Shown in pieces: positions 18,423 to 26,070 of a stretch of DNA of 30,625 nt. The number at the start of each line of letters is the position of its first letter. The first letter of the stretch is position 1. The notes under the pieces were generated by a model that saw only the letters and a list, made by a program, of their open reading frames with translations, was not told the origin of the DNA and did no database searches. Source of the DNA: CAZODA01 sp964578485 (GTDB lineage Bacteria > Bacteroidota > Bacteroidia > Bacteroidales > Marinilabiliaceae); the NCBI GenBank assembly GCA_964578485.1, contig CAZODA010000039.1:1-30625 (forward strand), given 5' to 3'. Both the position numbers and the translations under genes were made by a program.

Positions 18423-20561
18423 ATGAGATTAAATTTAATTATCAGCCTGCTTTTGATATCTGCAGTTGTTTTTGGGGAGGATGGCAGCGATCTATGGATG
18501 CGCTACCACCGTTTGCCCGATAATCTTAATTATACAGAAACTATTAAATCAGTACATTTTACAGGTAAAGATGAAACTTCTATTCTCGCAAAAGATGAGT
18601 TCTTAGCTGCTTTTAGCGGTTTAACGGGAGTAAATATTAAACAAAGTGGAAAATCAGGCGCCGCTGCTTCGCTTCTTGCCGGCACTATTAACGATAAGGT
18701 AATTTCTGACCTTGATCTTTCAGACGAGTTAAAGGAACTTGGAGATGAAGGGTTTTTGTTGCGTACTCTTAATGTTAAGGGAGGTTCTTTAACTGTCCTT
18801 GCTGCCAATACTCCGGCCGGTGTTCTTTATGGAACTTTTGCATTAATAAGAAAAATGCAAACAGCTGAGGCAATTGACAAACTTGATGAAAAAGAAAAGC
18901 CTAAATATAATTTCAGGCTGTTAAATCATTGGGATAATCTTAATGGAACTGTTGAAAGAGGCTATGCCGGCCATTCTATTTTTTGGAACCGCACGGAAGA
19001 GTTCTCAGACTTAATTGATCATTATAAACAATATGCACGTGCAAATGCCTCCATTGGTATAAATGGTACTGCAATTAATAATGTTAATGCCAGTCCGGAG
19101 GTGCTCACCAAAGAATATCTTGATAAATTTGCACGTTTTGCAGATATCTTTAGACCATATAACCTGAAGATATATATGTCGGTTAATTTTGCCTCTCCTG
19201 CTGTGATTGGTGGTTTGGAAAATTCAGATCCCCTCAATCCTGATGTTGAAGCATGGTGGAAGGAAAAAGTTGCTGAAATTTATGATCTTATACCTGATTT
19301 TGGAGGCTTTTTGGTCAAAGCTAATTCTGAAGGACAACCCGGACCAATGGATTATGGACGTACACATCAAGATGGTGCCAATATGCTGGCGCGGATCTTA
19401 AAACCATATAAGGGCATTGTTATGTGGCGTGCCTTTGTATATGAACCGGGAGATGACGACCGTGCCCTTCAGGCCTATAATGAATTTATGCCTTTTGATG
19501 GTAAGTTTGATGACAATGTTATAATTCAAGTGAAAAACGGACCTGTTGATTTTCAGCCTCGTGAGCCCATCAGTCCCCTTTTTGGAGCTATGCAAAAGTC
19601 ATCTGTAATGATAGAATTTCAGATTACTCAGGAATATCTTGGATTTTCCGATCATTTGGCTTTCCTATCAACTATGTGGAAGGAAGTTCTTGATACAGAT
19701 ACATGGGCAAAAGGCCCCGGTTCTACTGTTGCAAAAGCTACTGATGGATCTTTATTTTCTCAGCCTTTGTCAGCTATTTCCGGGGTTGCCAATATTGGAA
19801 GAGATATCACATGGACAGGCTATCATCTTATTCAGTCGAACTGGTATGCCTACGGCCGACTTGCATGGGATCACCAACTTAGTAGTGAGAAAATAGCTGA
19901 TGAATGGATTAAAATGACTTTCACTCATCAACCTGCTTTTGTTGGAACCCTCACTAATATGATGTTGAGATCACGTGAAACAGTTGTATCTTATATGACA
20001 CCACTCGGCCTCCATCATTTAATGGGATGGAGTCACCATTATGGCCCCGAACCATGGACCGACATACAGGGTGCAAGACCCGATTGGCTTCCACGTTACT
20101 ACCATCAGGCAAGTGAATATGGCATTGGCTTTAATAGAAGCTCTACCGGAAGTAATTCTGTGGGACAATATTTCAGCCCACTAAAGGAGATCTATAATTC
20201 TCCTGAAACTTGCCCTGAAAATCTTTTGTTGTGGTTCCATCATCTACCTTGGGATTATCGTTTAAAAAATGGTTATACCCTTTGGGAATCATTAGTTTAC
20301 AAGTATTATGAAGGTGTTGAAGATGCCCGCCTTTTGCAACGCCAATGGGATCAATTAGAAGGATTTATTGATGATGAACGCTTTTTGAATATCAGGTTTA
20401 AATTTAAAGCTCAAACAAGAGAAGCTGTCTGGTGGAGAGATGCTTGCTTACTGTATTTTCAAACTTTTTCACAAAGACCTATACCTGCCGAACTTGAACG
20501 ACCTATTCATGATCTCGATGAATTAAAAAAGGTGAAATTTAATATGAGACATCATAATTAA
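18423..20561 (+). CDS. aguA: GH67 alpha-glucuronidase
   Basis: The protein has 712 residues with a cleavable signal peptide (about 1-18) and no lipobox Cys, so it is probably periplasmic. GH67 sequence landmarks run throughout: FRLLNHWDNLNGTVERGYAG (165-184), FLVKANSEGQPGP with the presumed catalytic acid Glu303, KNGPVDFQPREP with Asp376 and FQITQEYLGF with Glu404. These three sit at a constant offset of 11 from the published Cellvibrio japonicus residues as I remember them. WYAYGRLAWD and LLLWFHHLPWDYRLKNG lie in the C-terminal half. GH67 enzymes release (methyl-)glucuronic acid only from the non-reducing end of xylo-oligosaccharides, which complements GH115. The gene is 112 bp after GH115, beyond a terminator. 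A degenerate TTG-N19-TAATTTAA (18382-18411) could be its own promoter. Confidence 0.96.
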   Translation: MRLNLIISLLLISAVVFGEDGSDLWMRYHRLPDNLNYTETIKSVHFTGKDETSILAKDEFLAAFSGLTGVNIKQSGKSGAAASLLAGTINDKVISDLDLSDELKELGDEGFLLRTLNVKGGSLTVLAANTPAGVLYGTFALIRKMQTAEAIDKLDEKEKPKYNFRLLNHWDNLNGTVERGYAGHSIFWNRTEEFSDLIDHYKQYARANASIGINGTAINNVNASPEVLTKEYLDKFARFADIFRPYNLKIYMSVNFASPAVIGGLENSDPLNPDVEAWWKEKVAEIYDLIPDFGGFLVKANSEGQPGPMDYGRTHQDGANMLARILKPYKGIVMWRAFVYEPGDDDRALQAYNEFMPFDGKFDDNVIIQVKNGPVDFQPREPISPLFGAMQKSSVMIEFQITQEYLGFSDHLAFLSTMWKEVLDTDTWAKGPGSTVAKATDGSLFSQPLSAISGVANIGRDITWTGYHLIQSNWYAYGRLAWDHQLSSEKIADEWIKMTFTHQPAFVGTLTNMMLRSRETVVSYMTPLGLHHLMGWSHHYGPEPWTDIQGARPDWLPRYYHQASEYGIGFNRSSTGSNSVGQYFSPLKEIYNSPETCPENLLLWFHHLPWDYRLKNGYTLWESLVYKYYEGVEDARLLQRQWDQLEGFIDDERFLNIRFKFKAQTREAVWWRDACLLYFQTFSQRPIPAELERPIHDLDELKKVKFNMRHHN

Positions 20562-20588
20562 ATTATTCATATCAATATTTAGACTTTG

Positions 20589-20620
20589 TTTGTTTGTGTA
20601 GCTTATAGCTCTTATCTTTG
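20589..20620 (+). promoter_or_regulatory. Bacteroidota-type promoter of the SUI1 gene
   Basis: A -33 TTTG (20589-20592) and -7 TATCTTTG (20613-20620) are separated by 20 bases, matching the TTTG-N19/21-TAnnTTTG consensus of the phylum's primary sigma factor. Transcription would begin near 20627, giving a leader of about 30 bases. Other TTTG words close by make the exact -33 uncertain. Confidence 0.7.
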
Positions 20621-20659
20621 AATGCTTTTTTTAAATTAAATTGAAAAAGATATTTAACT

Positions 20660-21004
20660 ATGGCAAAAAAACACCGGAGAAAAAAGGATGGAATTGTTTT
20701 TAGTACTAACCCTGATTTCTCTTTTCAAGAGACAGAGGAAGAAATTCTAACACCGGCTCCGGAAAAACAGAAACTAAAAGTACTAATAGACCGTAAACAG
20801 CGAAAAGGAAAAACTGTTACACTAATAAGTGGGTTTGTTGGAAACCTTGATGACTTAAAGGATCTGGAAAAGAAATTAAAAATTTTGTGTGGTGCGGGAG
20901 GATCATTAAAAGATGGTGAAATTCTTATTCAAGGGAATTTCCAGGAAAAAATTTTTAATTTTCTTTCTGAGTCCGCTTATAATGTAAAAAAGGTAGGCTC
21001 TTAA
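20660..21004 (+). CDS. SUI1/eIF1-like translation factor (YciH family)
   Basis: The protein has 114 residues. A basic N-terminus (MAKKHRRKKDG) and a low-complexity acidic linker lead into a SUI1 domain at about 36-112. Recognisable parts are KVLIDRKQRKGKTVTLISGF, LKDLEKKLKILCGAGGSLKDG and ILIQGNFQEKIFNFL. The family resembles eukaryotic eIF1 and E. coli YciH and is thought to influence start-site fidelity, though its bacterial role is not settled. It has its own promoter and a possible weak terminator overlapping its stop, so it looks like an independent unit between the xylan locus and the receptor genes. Confidence 0.93.
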   Translation: MAKKHRRKKDGIVFSTNPDFSFQETEEEILTPAPEKQKLKVLIDRKQRKGKTVTLISGFVGNLDDLKDLEKKLKILCGAGGSLKDGEILIQGNFQEKIFNFLSESAYNVKKVGS

Positions 21005-21031
21005 AATCCCCGATTATAGGGTTTTAATTTT
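21003..21031 (+). terminator. Possible weak terminator after the SUI1 gene
   Basis: AAATCCC and GGGTTTT form a short imperfect stem (one T-T mismatch) around CGATTATA. AATTTTT follows. It starts at the stop codon at 21002-21004. The stem is short, so this is only a candidate. Confidence 0.35.
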
Positions 21032-21073
21032 TACTGATAGTTTGTGTTTTTGCATAACAAAGAAAAACTTTAA

Positions 21074-21439
21074 ATGTTAAACGGAAAAAATAAGAAACAA
21101 CTGTATTTATATATCCGCATAGCGGCTCTTGCCCTATTGCTTATAAATGCTGCTATATTTTGTTCTTATACTTTTTTCCTCCATACTCACGTACTACCTG
21201 ATGGAACAGAAGTGGTGCATTCGCATCCCTACTCTTCTTCTGATGATGAAGAAGGCCATGAGCATAATTATTATTCATTTCATATACTGCCCAATCTTGC
21301 ACATTTCCTTACTCTTCAGCTAAGCGGGGAAATACTTTACAGCGATTTTGCTTTTACTTTTGTTGTAATTCCTGAACAAATTGTGCTTGATGAGTTTTCT
21401 CTATATCACCATTACAGAGGTCCGCCACTATTCTGCTGA
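21074..21439 (+). CDS. Small histidine-rich membrane protein, unknown function
   Basis: The protein has 121 residues. A basic start is followed by one hydrophobic helix (about 13-36). A histidine-rich segment then has HTH (37-39), LPDGTEVVHSHPY (41-53), an acidic SSSDDEEG stretch and HEH (62-64), followed by a second hydrophobic stretch and a short tail ending in Cys. The H-x-H pairs around an LPDG turn and the acidic patch would suit metal binding, but no characterised family is recognised with certainty. I recall similar small His-rich proteins beside TonB receptor genes in other Bacteroidota, from memory and unchecked. Here a receptor gene starts 247 bp downstream on the same strand. A role in metal handling at the envelope is inference only. 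Confidence 0.72.
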   Translation: MLNGKNKKQLYLYIRIAALALLLINAAIFCSYTFFLHTHVLPDGTEVVHSHPYSSSDDEEGHEHNYYSFHILPNLAHFLTLQLSGEILYSDFAFTFVVIPEQIVLDEFSLYHHYRGPPLFC

Positions 21440-21686
21440 TTATTTTCTACCTGCTCAAATTTTAAGATTCTGACAATTTTTATTCGATTTGTGTGAAAAT
21501 CTTATGCTATTTGCCCTTATTATACCTGAGCATCAGATTTAGGATTTTATTCTGCAAATCACAGATTTCTTTAATGCTGTAATATTTTAAAAAATCAGCA
21601 TAGCAGGTCATTATTATATCATATTGGCATTTAAAATTATTATCGGTCTTTTTAAAAGATGTTCAATCTAAGTAATATTCAGGCAG

Positions 21687-24125
21687 ATGAGTGAGAATTC
21701 AGATACTTCAAGCTATACGTTAAAATTAAAAAATATAAACCTTGCCTTACTTTTTGTTTGGGGTTTGATTATTAAGAATAAAACAACATATACAGTTATC
21801 TTATTAGTGTTATCCTTAAACTTGGGAGCTGTAAAACCGGGTTTGTCATCTATCTCGGGTTATATCTGTTCCGATGGGCAACCACTACCTTATGCCTCCG
21901 TTCAAATACGTGCAACTTCTATTGGAGCTGCCTCCGATGAAAACGGCTATTATCATTTACAGCTTCCTCCGGGTGAACATAAACTCATGGCTCATGCTCT
22001 CGGATATAAACCTGTGGAAGTAGTTGTTTCGGTGGGAGTTGAAGATAGACAAACCCTAAGCTTACAACTTGAGGAAGATGCACTTGAATTGGAGCAGGTA
22101 GTAATAACTGCCGACAGGGACGCAAGGAAAAGGCGTGAATCTTCGTCGGTAGTCAACAGCCTTAGCAATGAGCTTTTATCTTCACTTAAAGTAACTTCAT
22201 TAAGTGAAGGTCTTGCATTTTGTCCGGGCTTGCGAGTCGAAAGTACTTGTGGCAACTGTGGTAGCAACCAGTTACGAATGAACGGTCTGGATGGACCTTA
22301 TTCTCAAATCCTGATCAATGGCAGGGCTGTTTTTAGCGGCTTGGCCTCTGTTTATGGTCTTGAACTGATCCCTTCAAATATGATAGACAGGGTAGAGGTG
22401 ATCCGTGGAGGAGGATCTGCCTTGTATGGAAGTAATGCCATAGCCGGAACAGTGAATATTATTACACGTGAACCTCTTAGCAACAGATATGAGGTTCAGA
22501 TGCAAACAGCCATGGTAGGAGTAGGGAATGATCCAAAATCCGATAATAATATTCAGTTTAATACATCATTGTCATCGGAGAATAGTAAGCACGGACTTGC
22601 CCTTTATGGTTTTCATAGAAAACGCTCTCCCTGGGATGCCAATGATGATGGCTTTTCGGAATTGTCAAAAATTGAAAATACTACCATGGGCTTGCATTAT
22701 ACCCTTAAACCCGGATATCGTAGTAAATTGATGACTGATTACTTTTATATTAATGAGTCGCGAAGAGGAGGTGACAGCTTTAACTTGCCGGTACATGAAA
22801 CTGACATTACAGAAGCAACCCGGCATCTTATAAATTCCGCCAACATCTCTTATCATTTATTTGTAAATGATAATCAAGAGTTACGACTATATACTGCAAG
22901 TCAATGGATAATGCGTGATTCATACTATGGTGCGGATAAAGCCCTTGATGCCTATGGTATGACTAAAGATCTGTCCTATGCCGTAGGAGGCCAATATAAA
23001 ATTCAAAGTGCTAATAACAATATTATTATTGGTAGTGAATTGACAGGCGGACATCTTAAAGATGAAAAATTGGGCTACCGTGAATATTATTACGATAATG
23101 AAACTGAGACCATAGAAGAGAATTTTCTTCCCGGTAGAAAAGTAGCCGATCAGCAGATGATGGTAGGAGGGATTTTTTCGCAGTGGGAAAAAAGAATGGG
23201 GCTGTGGTCTTTTTCAGCAGGACTGAGAATGGACCATTATAATATTAGTGATGATATATCAACTTCACCCGATATCTCAAATACTGTGGTGAGCCCACGC
23301 CTTAACCTAATGTACGGACTTAAAAAAGATATTCAAGCCCGCTTGTCTTATGCGAAAGGTTTTAGAGCACCCCAATTGTTTGATGAGGATTTACATGTTG
23401 AAACATCCGGTGCCAGACAGGTATTTCATGTCAATGATCCCGACCTTGAACAAGAAGTCAGTCATAGCTATATGTTTTCGCTAAATTATCAATACCGACG
23501 TGGATCGACAAATATTGAATTGTTGGCAGAAACTTTTTATACAGATCTGAAAAACCCTTTTGCCAACGAATTTGGAAACCCCGATGAAGACGGCGTGGTT
23601 TATTACACAAGGGTTAATGAAAAAGGAGGAGCTCTTGTTAAAGGAATTAATCTGGAACTTACATGGATACCGGCTGCACGATTCCGCTTTAATGGCAGCT
23701 ATACCATTCAGAGCAGCCGCTTTGGTGCTCCCCAAAAATTTGATGAAAAGCGTTTTTTCCGCACCCCCGATCAATACGGCTTTTTTACCATGCAATGGGA
23801 GGCAAGTCCCAAAATTACTCTCAGTACTAATGCCACCTATACAGGAAATATGCTGATTCCTTATTTTGGACCGCTTGCTTTAGATCCCGATGAAGGACAA
23901 TTAAATAAATCAGCTTCGTTTTTTGATCTTTCATTCAGAGTGAAATATAATCTTAATACCGAATTTGGTGTTTTTCAGCTTTATGCAGGCATCAATAATA
24001 TCTTTGATAGCTATCAGACTGATCATGATAGAGGCCCCGACAAAGATCCCGGATATATTTATGGACCTATTACACCACGAACTATTAATCTTGGTTTGAA
24101 TATCAGTAATTTTATTAAAAAGTAA
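21687..24125 (+). CDS. TonB-dependent outer-membrane receptor with CxxC in the plug
   Basis: The protein has 812 residues. The N-terminal region to about 55 contains two hydrophobic stretches. An in-frame TTG at 21765 would give a more ordinary signal peptide, so the start is uncertain. A carboxypeptidase-regulatory-like domain follows (about 56-130: ISGYICSDGQPLPYASVQI). A TonB-box-like EQVVITADRD is at 136-145. The plug contains STCGNCGSNQLRMNGLDG (Cys188, Cys191), PYSQILINGRAVFSGL and MIDRVEVIRGGGSALYGSNA. A barrel of siderophore/vitamin-receptor type reaches the C-terminus. It is not a SusC, as it is shorter and has no SusD partner. The CxxC and the His-rich neighbour suggest a metal or metal-complex substrate, which remains inference. 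Confidence 0.9.
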   Translation: MSENSDTSSYTLKLKNINLALLFVWGLIIKNKTTYTVILLVLSLNLGAVKPGLSSISGYICSDGQPLPYASVQIRATSIGAASDENGYYHLQLPPGEHKLMAHALGYKPVEVVVSVGVEDRQTLSLQLEEDALELEQVVITADRDARKRRESSSVVNSLSNELLSSLKVTSLSEGLAFCPGLRVESTCGNCGSNQLRMNGLDGPYSQILINGRAVFSGLASVYGLELIPSNMIDRVEVIRGGGSALYGSNAIAGTVNIITREPLSNRYEVQMQTAMVGVGNDPKSDNNIQFNTSLSSENSKHGLALYGFHRKRSPWDANDDGFSELSKIENTTMGLHYTLKPGYRSKLMTDYFYINESRRGGDSFNLPVHETDITEATRHLINSANISYHLFVNDNQELRLYTASQWIMRDSYYGADKALDAYGMTKDLSYAVGGQYKIQSANNNIIIGSELTGGHLKDEKLGYREYYYDNETETIEENFLPGRKVADQQMMVGGIFSQWEKRMGLWSFSAGLRMDHYNISDDISTSPDISNTVVSPRLNLMYGLKKDIQARLSYAKGFRAPQLFDEDLHVETSGARQVFHVNDPDLEQEVSHSYMFSLNYQYRRGSTNIELLAETFYTDLKNPFANEFGNPDEDGVVYYTRVNEKGGALVKGINLELTWIPAARFRFNGSYTIQSSRFGAPQKFDEKRFFRTPDQYGFFTMQWEASPKITLSTNATYTGNMLIPYFGPLALDPDEGQLNKSASFFDLSFRVKYNLNTEFGVFQLYAGINNIFDSYQTDHDRGPDKDPGYIYGPITPRTINLGLNISNFIKK

Positions 24126-24170
24126 ATTAATTATTAATTATGAATTATAAATTATAAGTTAAAATGTTGA

Positions 24171-24215
24171 TGACTACGTCGTTGAGGACTGCGTCGTTTA
24201 TGACTACGTTGTTGA
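24171..24215. repeat. Three tandem 15-bp repeats
   Basis: TGACTACGTCGTTGA, GGACTGCGTCGTTTA and TGACTACGTTGTTGA lie end to end and differ at few positions. They are followed by GATTAAGCGTAGCGAAATC and a GC-richer segment that runs to about 24315. Confidence 0.85.
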
Positions 24216-24335
24216 GATTAAGCGTAGCGAAATCCTCCCTCCTTTAGCGAAACCGGTAGGCTTTAAACGGGAGACCGAAGCCGAAACTGGTCGTTGAGCG
24301 GAGCCGAAACGCCCAAGTAATTCATAGATAATAAT

Positions 24336-24490
24336 CTTTGCGTACTTTGCATTAATAATCCTTTGCGTGCTTTGCGTGAACCAATTGACGTAATTCGTAA
24401 TTTTTAATTCGTAATTGAATTTCGCGTCCTCCGCGTGAAACCTCTTTGCGGTCTTTGCGTGAACCCTCTTTGCGGTCTTTGCGTGAACCC
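24336..24490. repeat. TTTGCG-N-TTTGCGTGAA repeat cluster, including an exact 24-bp tandem duplication
   Basis: Units of the pattern C-TTTGCG-xx-CTTTGCG-TGAAcc occur at about 24336, 24361, 24420 (as a CGCGTCCTCCGCG variant), 24441 and 24465. The last two are identical over 24 bases (24441-24464 and 24465-24488). Two further units lie at 24743-24790. Stretches of AATTCGTAATT/AATTCATAATT separate the units. Confidence 0.88.
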
Positions 24491-24554
24491 ATTGGCGTAA
24501 TTCATAATTCATAACTAATTAACTAATTTGCTAATCATCACATCTGCTAATTTG

Positions 24555-24658
24555 CTAATCTACTAATCTACTAATCTACTAATCTACTAATCTACTAATC
24601 ATCACATCCTCACATCCTCACATCTGCTAATCATCACATCTACTAATTAACTAATTTC
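24555..24658. repeat. 8-bp tandem repeats CTAATCTA and CACATCCT
   Basis: CTAATCTA is repeated nearly six times (24555-24600). CACATCCT is then repeated twice (24604-24619), followed by CACATCTGCTAATC and CACATCTACTAATTAACTAATTTC. The words CACATCTGCTAATT and TAATTAACTAATTT also occur at 62-84. Confidence 0.9.
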
Positions 24659-24683
24659 ATAACTCCTAGCTCTAAACCCCTCC

Positions 24684-24722
24684 GCCCTTCGGGCACCTCC
24701 CCTTTGCAGGGGAGGAGTTGTT
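24684..24722. repeat. Twin GC-rich hairpins in the repeat island
   Basis: GCCC-TTC-GGGC (24684-24694) is followed at once by CCTCCCC (24696-24702), loop TTTGCA, and GGGGAGG (24709-24715), then AGTTGTTTTC. The downstream T-run is broken, so termination is possible but unproven. I recognise this CCTCCGCCCTTCGGGCACC arrangement as a dispersed intergenic repeat of Bacteroidota from memory only. Confidence 0.75.
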
Positions 24723-24873
24723 TTCGTGTCTATATGGAAAATCCTTTGCGGCCTCCGCGTGAATAATCTTCGCGCCCTTTGCGTGAAACCTAAACTCTAA
24801 ACCCGAAACGGACACAACATTTAGAAAGCCGTAGCATGCAACGGCTCTACGATTATTCATAGTTGATCGTTCC

Positions 24874-24912
24874 TATTTTTCATTTTTCATTTTTCATTTT
24901 TCATTTTTCATT
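24874..24912. repeat. 7-bp tandem repeat tract (CATTTTT)n
   Basis: Four exact copies of CATTTTT (24881-24908) are preceded by a TATTTTT variant and followed by CATT and GTTTACTGAT. That last word also precedes the ACTGATG tract near base 88. Confidence 0.9.
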
Positions 24913-25021
24913 GTTTACTGATACGCATAAATACCCATTTTTATGTAATTTTTTTTGAATTATGTGAATTTGGTTAAATTTACAATATTAACATCTTTAT
25001 TAATAAGAGCTGCTTTATTAA

Positions 25022-26053
25022 ATGTCCACGCATATTTTTAGCCATTTGTTATTGCCTTATATAATTGCCATGTTTTTGGCAATTAATATGGGTGGTAGTG
25101 GTACCGGGCCGTCTTTTTCGGTGTCTTATGGTGCCGATCTGATAAAAAAAGGCCTTATTCCCGGTTTGTTTGGGATCATGGTCTTTTTAGGAGCTCTAAT
25201 AGCCGGTAAAAGTACTTCAAAGACCATTGGCGATGGTATCTTGCCTGCCGAAATGATGAACTATACAATGGTGTCGATAATATTGTTTTCGGTGAGCTTA
25301 TCATTGTTATTTGCCAACATTGTTGGTGTTCCACAATCAACGAGCCAGTCAACTGTACTTGCACTGACCGCTCCGGCATTGTACTACAATACTTTTAGCA
25401 GCAATAAATTACTTATCGATATTATTCCAACCTGGTTTATTTTGCCTGTTATTTCCTTCTTCCTCTGTTATCTAATAGGCAAGTTTATTTACAATCCCAT
25501 ACGTAGGCGTGGCTATCTTTTGTCCTCCAAGACCCACAACCATCCTATTATTAAGATTTTTGTTATAGGAATGTCTATGTATGTTGCCTTTAGTATAGGT
25601 TCCAATAATGTTGCAAATGCTGCCGGTCCAATTGCTTCAATGACTATTAATGAGCTGGGCATTAATTTAACAGAAATGAATTATGTCCATATTCTGGTAA
25701 TTTGCACCCTTATAGTGGCACCAAGTTTTGGTATTGGCGCTTCCATCTTCGGCAGAAAAATCATGCAAAATACCGGGAAAGAAATTATTTTGTTCGGAAA
25801 AATTGAAGCGATAATAATAGCCTTTGTTACCGGAAGCTTGTTGTTGATAGCTTCTGTCACAAAGGGCATTCCAACCTCATTAGTTCAACTCAACGTTGGT
25901 GCCATACTTGGTATAGGAGTGGCAAAGCTGGGACCAAAAAACATATTCAGAAAAACCGAAGTCAACAAATTTTTTATTGTCTGGCTAATTGCTCCAATCT
26001 TCGCCTTTCTTATTTCTTTGTTATTAGTATGGATCTGCGATATTTATGGATGA
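25022..26053 (+). CDS. PiT-family inorganic phosphate (anion) transporter
   Basis: The protein has 343 residues and is almost entirely hydrophobic, with about ten membrane segments. The two inverted family motifs are visible. An N-terminal copy AINMGGSGTGPSFSVSYGAD is divergent from the usual GANDxANAxG. The C-terminal copy SIGSNNVANAAGP (about 197-209) is close to it. GIMVFLGALIAGKSTSKTIG and GVPQSTSQSTVLAL also fit the PiT/PHO4 family, as does a short central loop with IRRRG. Ion-coupled phosphate uptake across the inner membrane is the usual role, but PiT relatives such as CysP carry sulfate, and the substrate cannot be settled from sequence. It stands alone after the repeat island and converges on the DHOD-like gene with 9 bases between stops. 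Confidence 0.88.
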   Translation: MSTHIFSHLLLPYIIAMFLAINMGGSGTGPSFSVSYGADLIKKGLIPGLFGIMVFLGALIAGKSTSKTIGDGILPAEMMNYTMVSIILFSVSLSLLFANIVGVPQSTSQSTVLALTAPALYYNTFSSNKLLIDIIPTWFILPVISFFLCYLIGKFIYNPIRRRGYLLSSKTHNHPIIKIFVIGMSMYVAFSIGSNNVANAAGPIASMTINELGINLTEMNYVHILVICTLIVAPSFGIGASIFGRKIMQNTGKEIILFGKIEAIIIAFVTGSLLLIASVTKGIPTSLVQLNVGAILGIGVAKLGPKNIFRKTEVNKFFIVWLIAPIFAFLISLLLVWICDIYG

Positions 26054-26070
26054 ATAAACAACTTATTCAT
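26050..26070. terminator. Small hairpin spanning the two convergent stop codons
   Basis: ATGAATAA (26050-26057) pairs with TTATTCAT (26063-26070) around ACAAC. The stop of the PiT gene lies in one arm and that of the DHOD-like gene in the other. The stem is AT-rich and lacks T-runs, so it is at best a weak bidirectional terminator. Confidence 0.35.

Larger units (their letters stand above)
24126..25021. repeat. Gene-free mosaic of short repeat families
   Basis: The 896 bases contain no credible gene. In order they hold AT-rich TTAATTATGAATTATAA words, three 15-bp repeats, a GC-rich segment with GTTGAGCGGAGCCGAAACG, several TTTGCG...TTTGCGTGAA units, an 8-bp CTAATCTA tract, CACATCCT repeats, twin GC hairpins, two more TTTGCG-type units, and a CATTTTT tract. 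Open frames on the minus strand translate into repeated H-A-K-x-A-K peptides and are artefacts of the repeats. The last 100 bases before the PiT gene are AT-rich and may hold its promoter, but no clean match to the consensus is seen. Confidence 0.9.

Noticed and set aside
21687..24125. Second SusC-type glycan transporter
   Set aside because: It is about 240 residues shorter than the SusC here, lacks the SusC plug signature and has no SusD-like partner or glycan enzyme beside it.
24204..24860. Two minus-strand open frames (24204-24512 and 24672-24860) with repeated H-A-K-x-A-K peptides
   Set aside because: They are translations of the TTTGCG repeats and GC-rich repeat segments. They have no domain, no plausible start region and low-complexity content.
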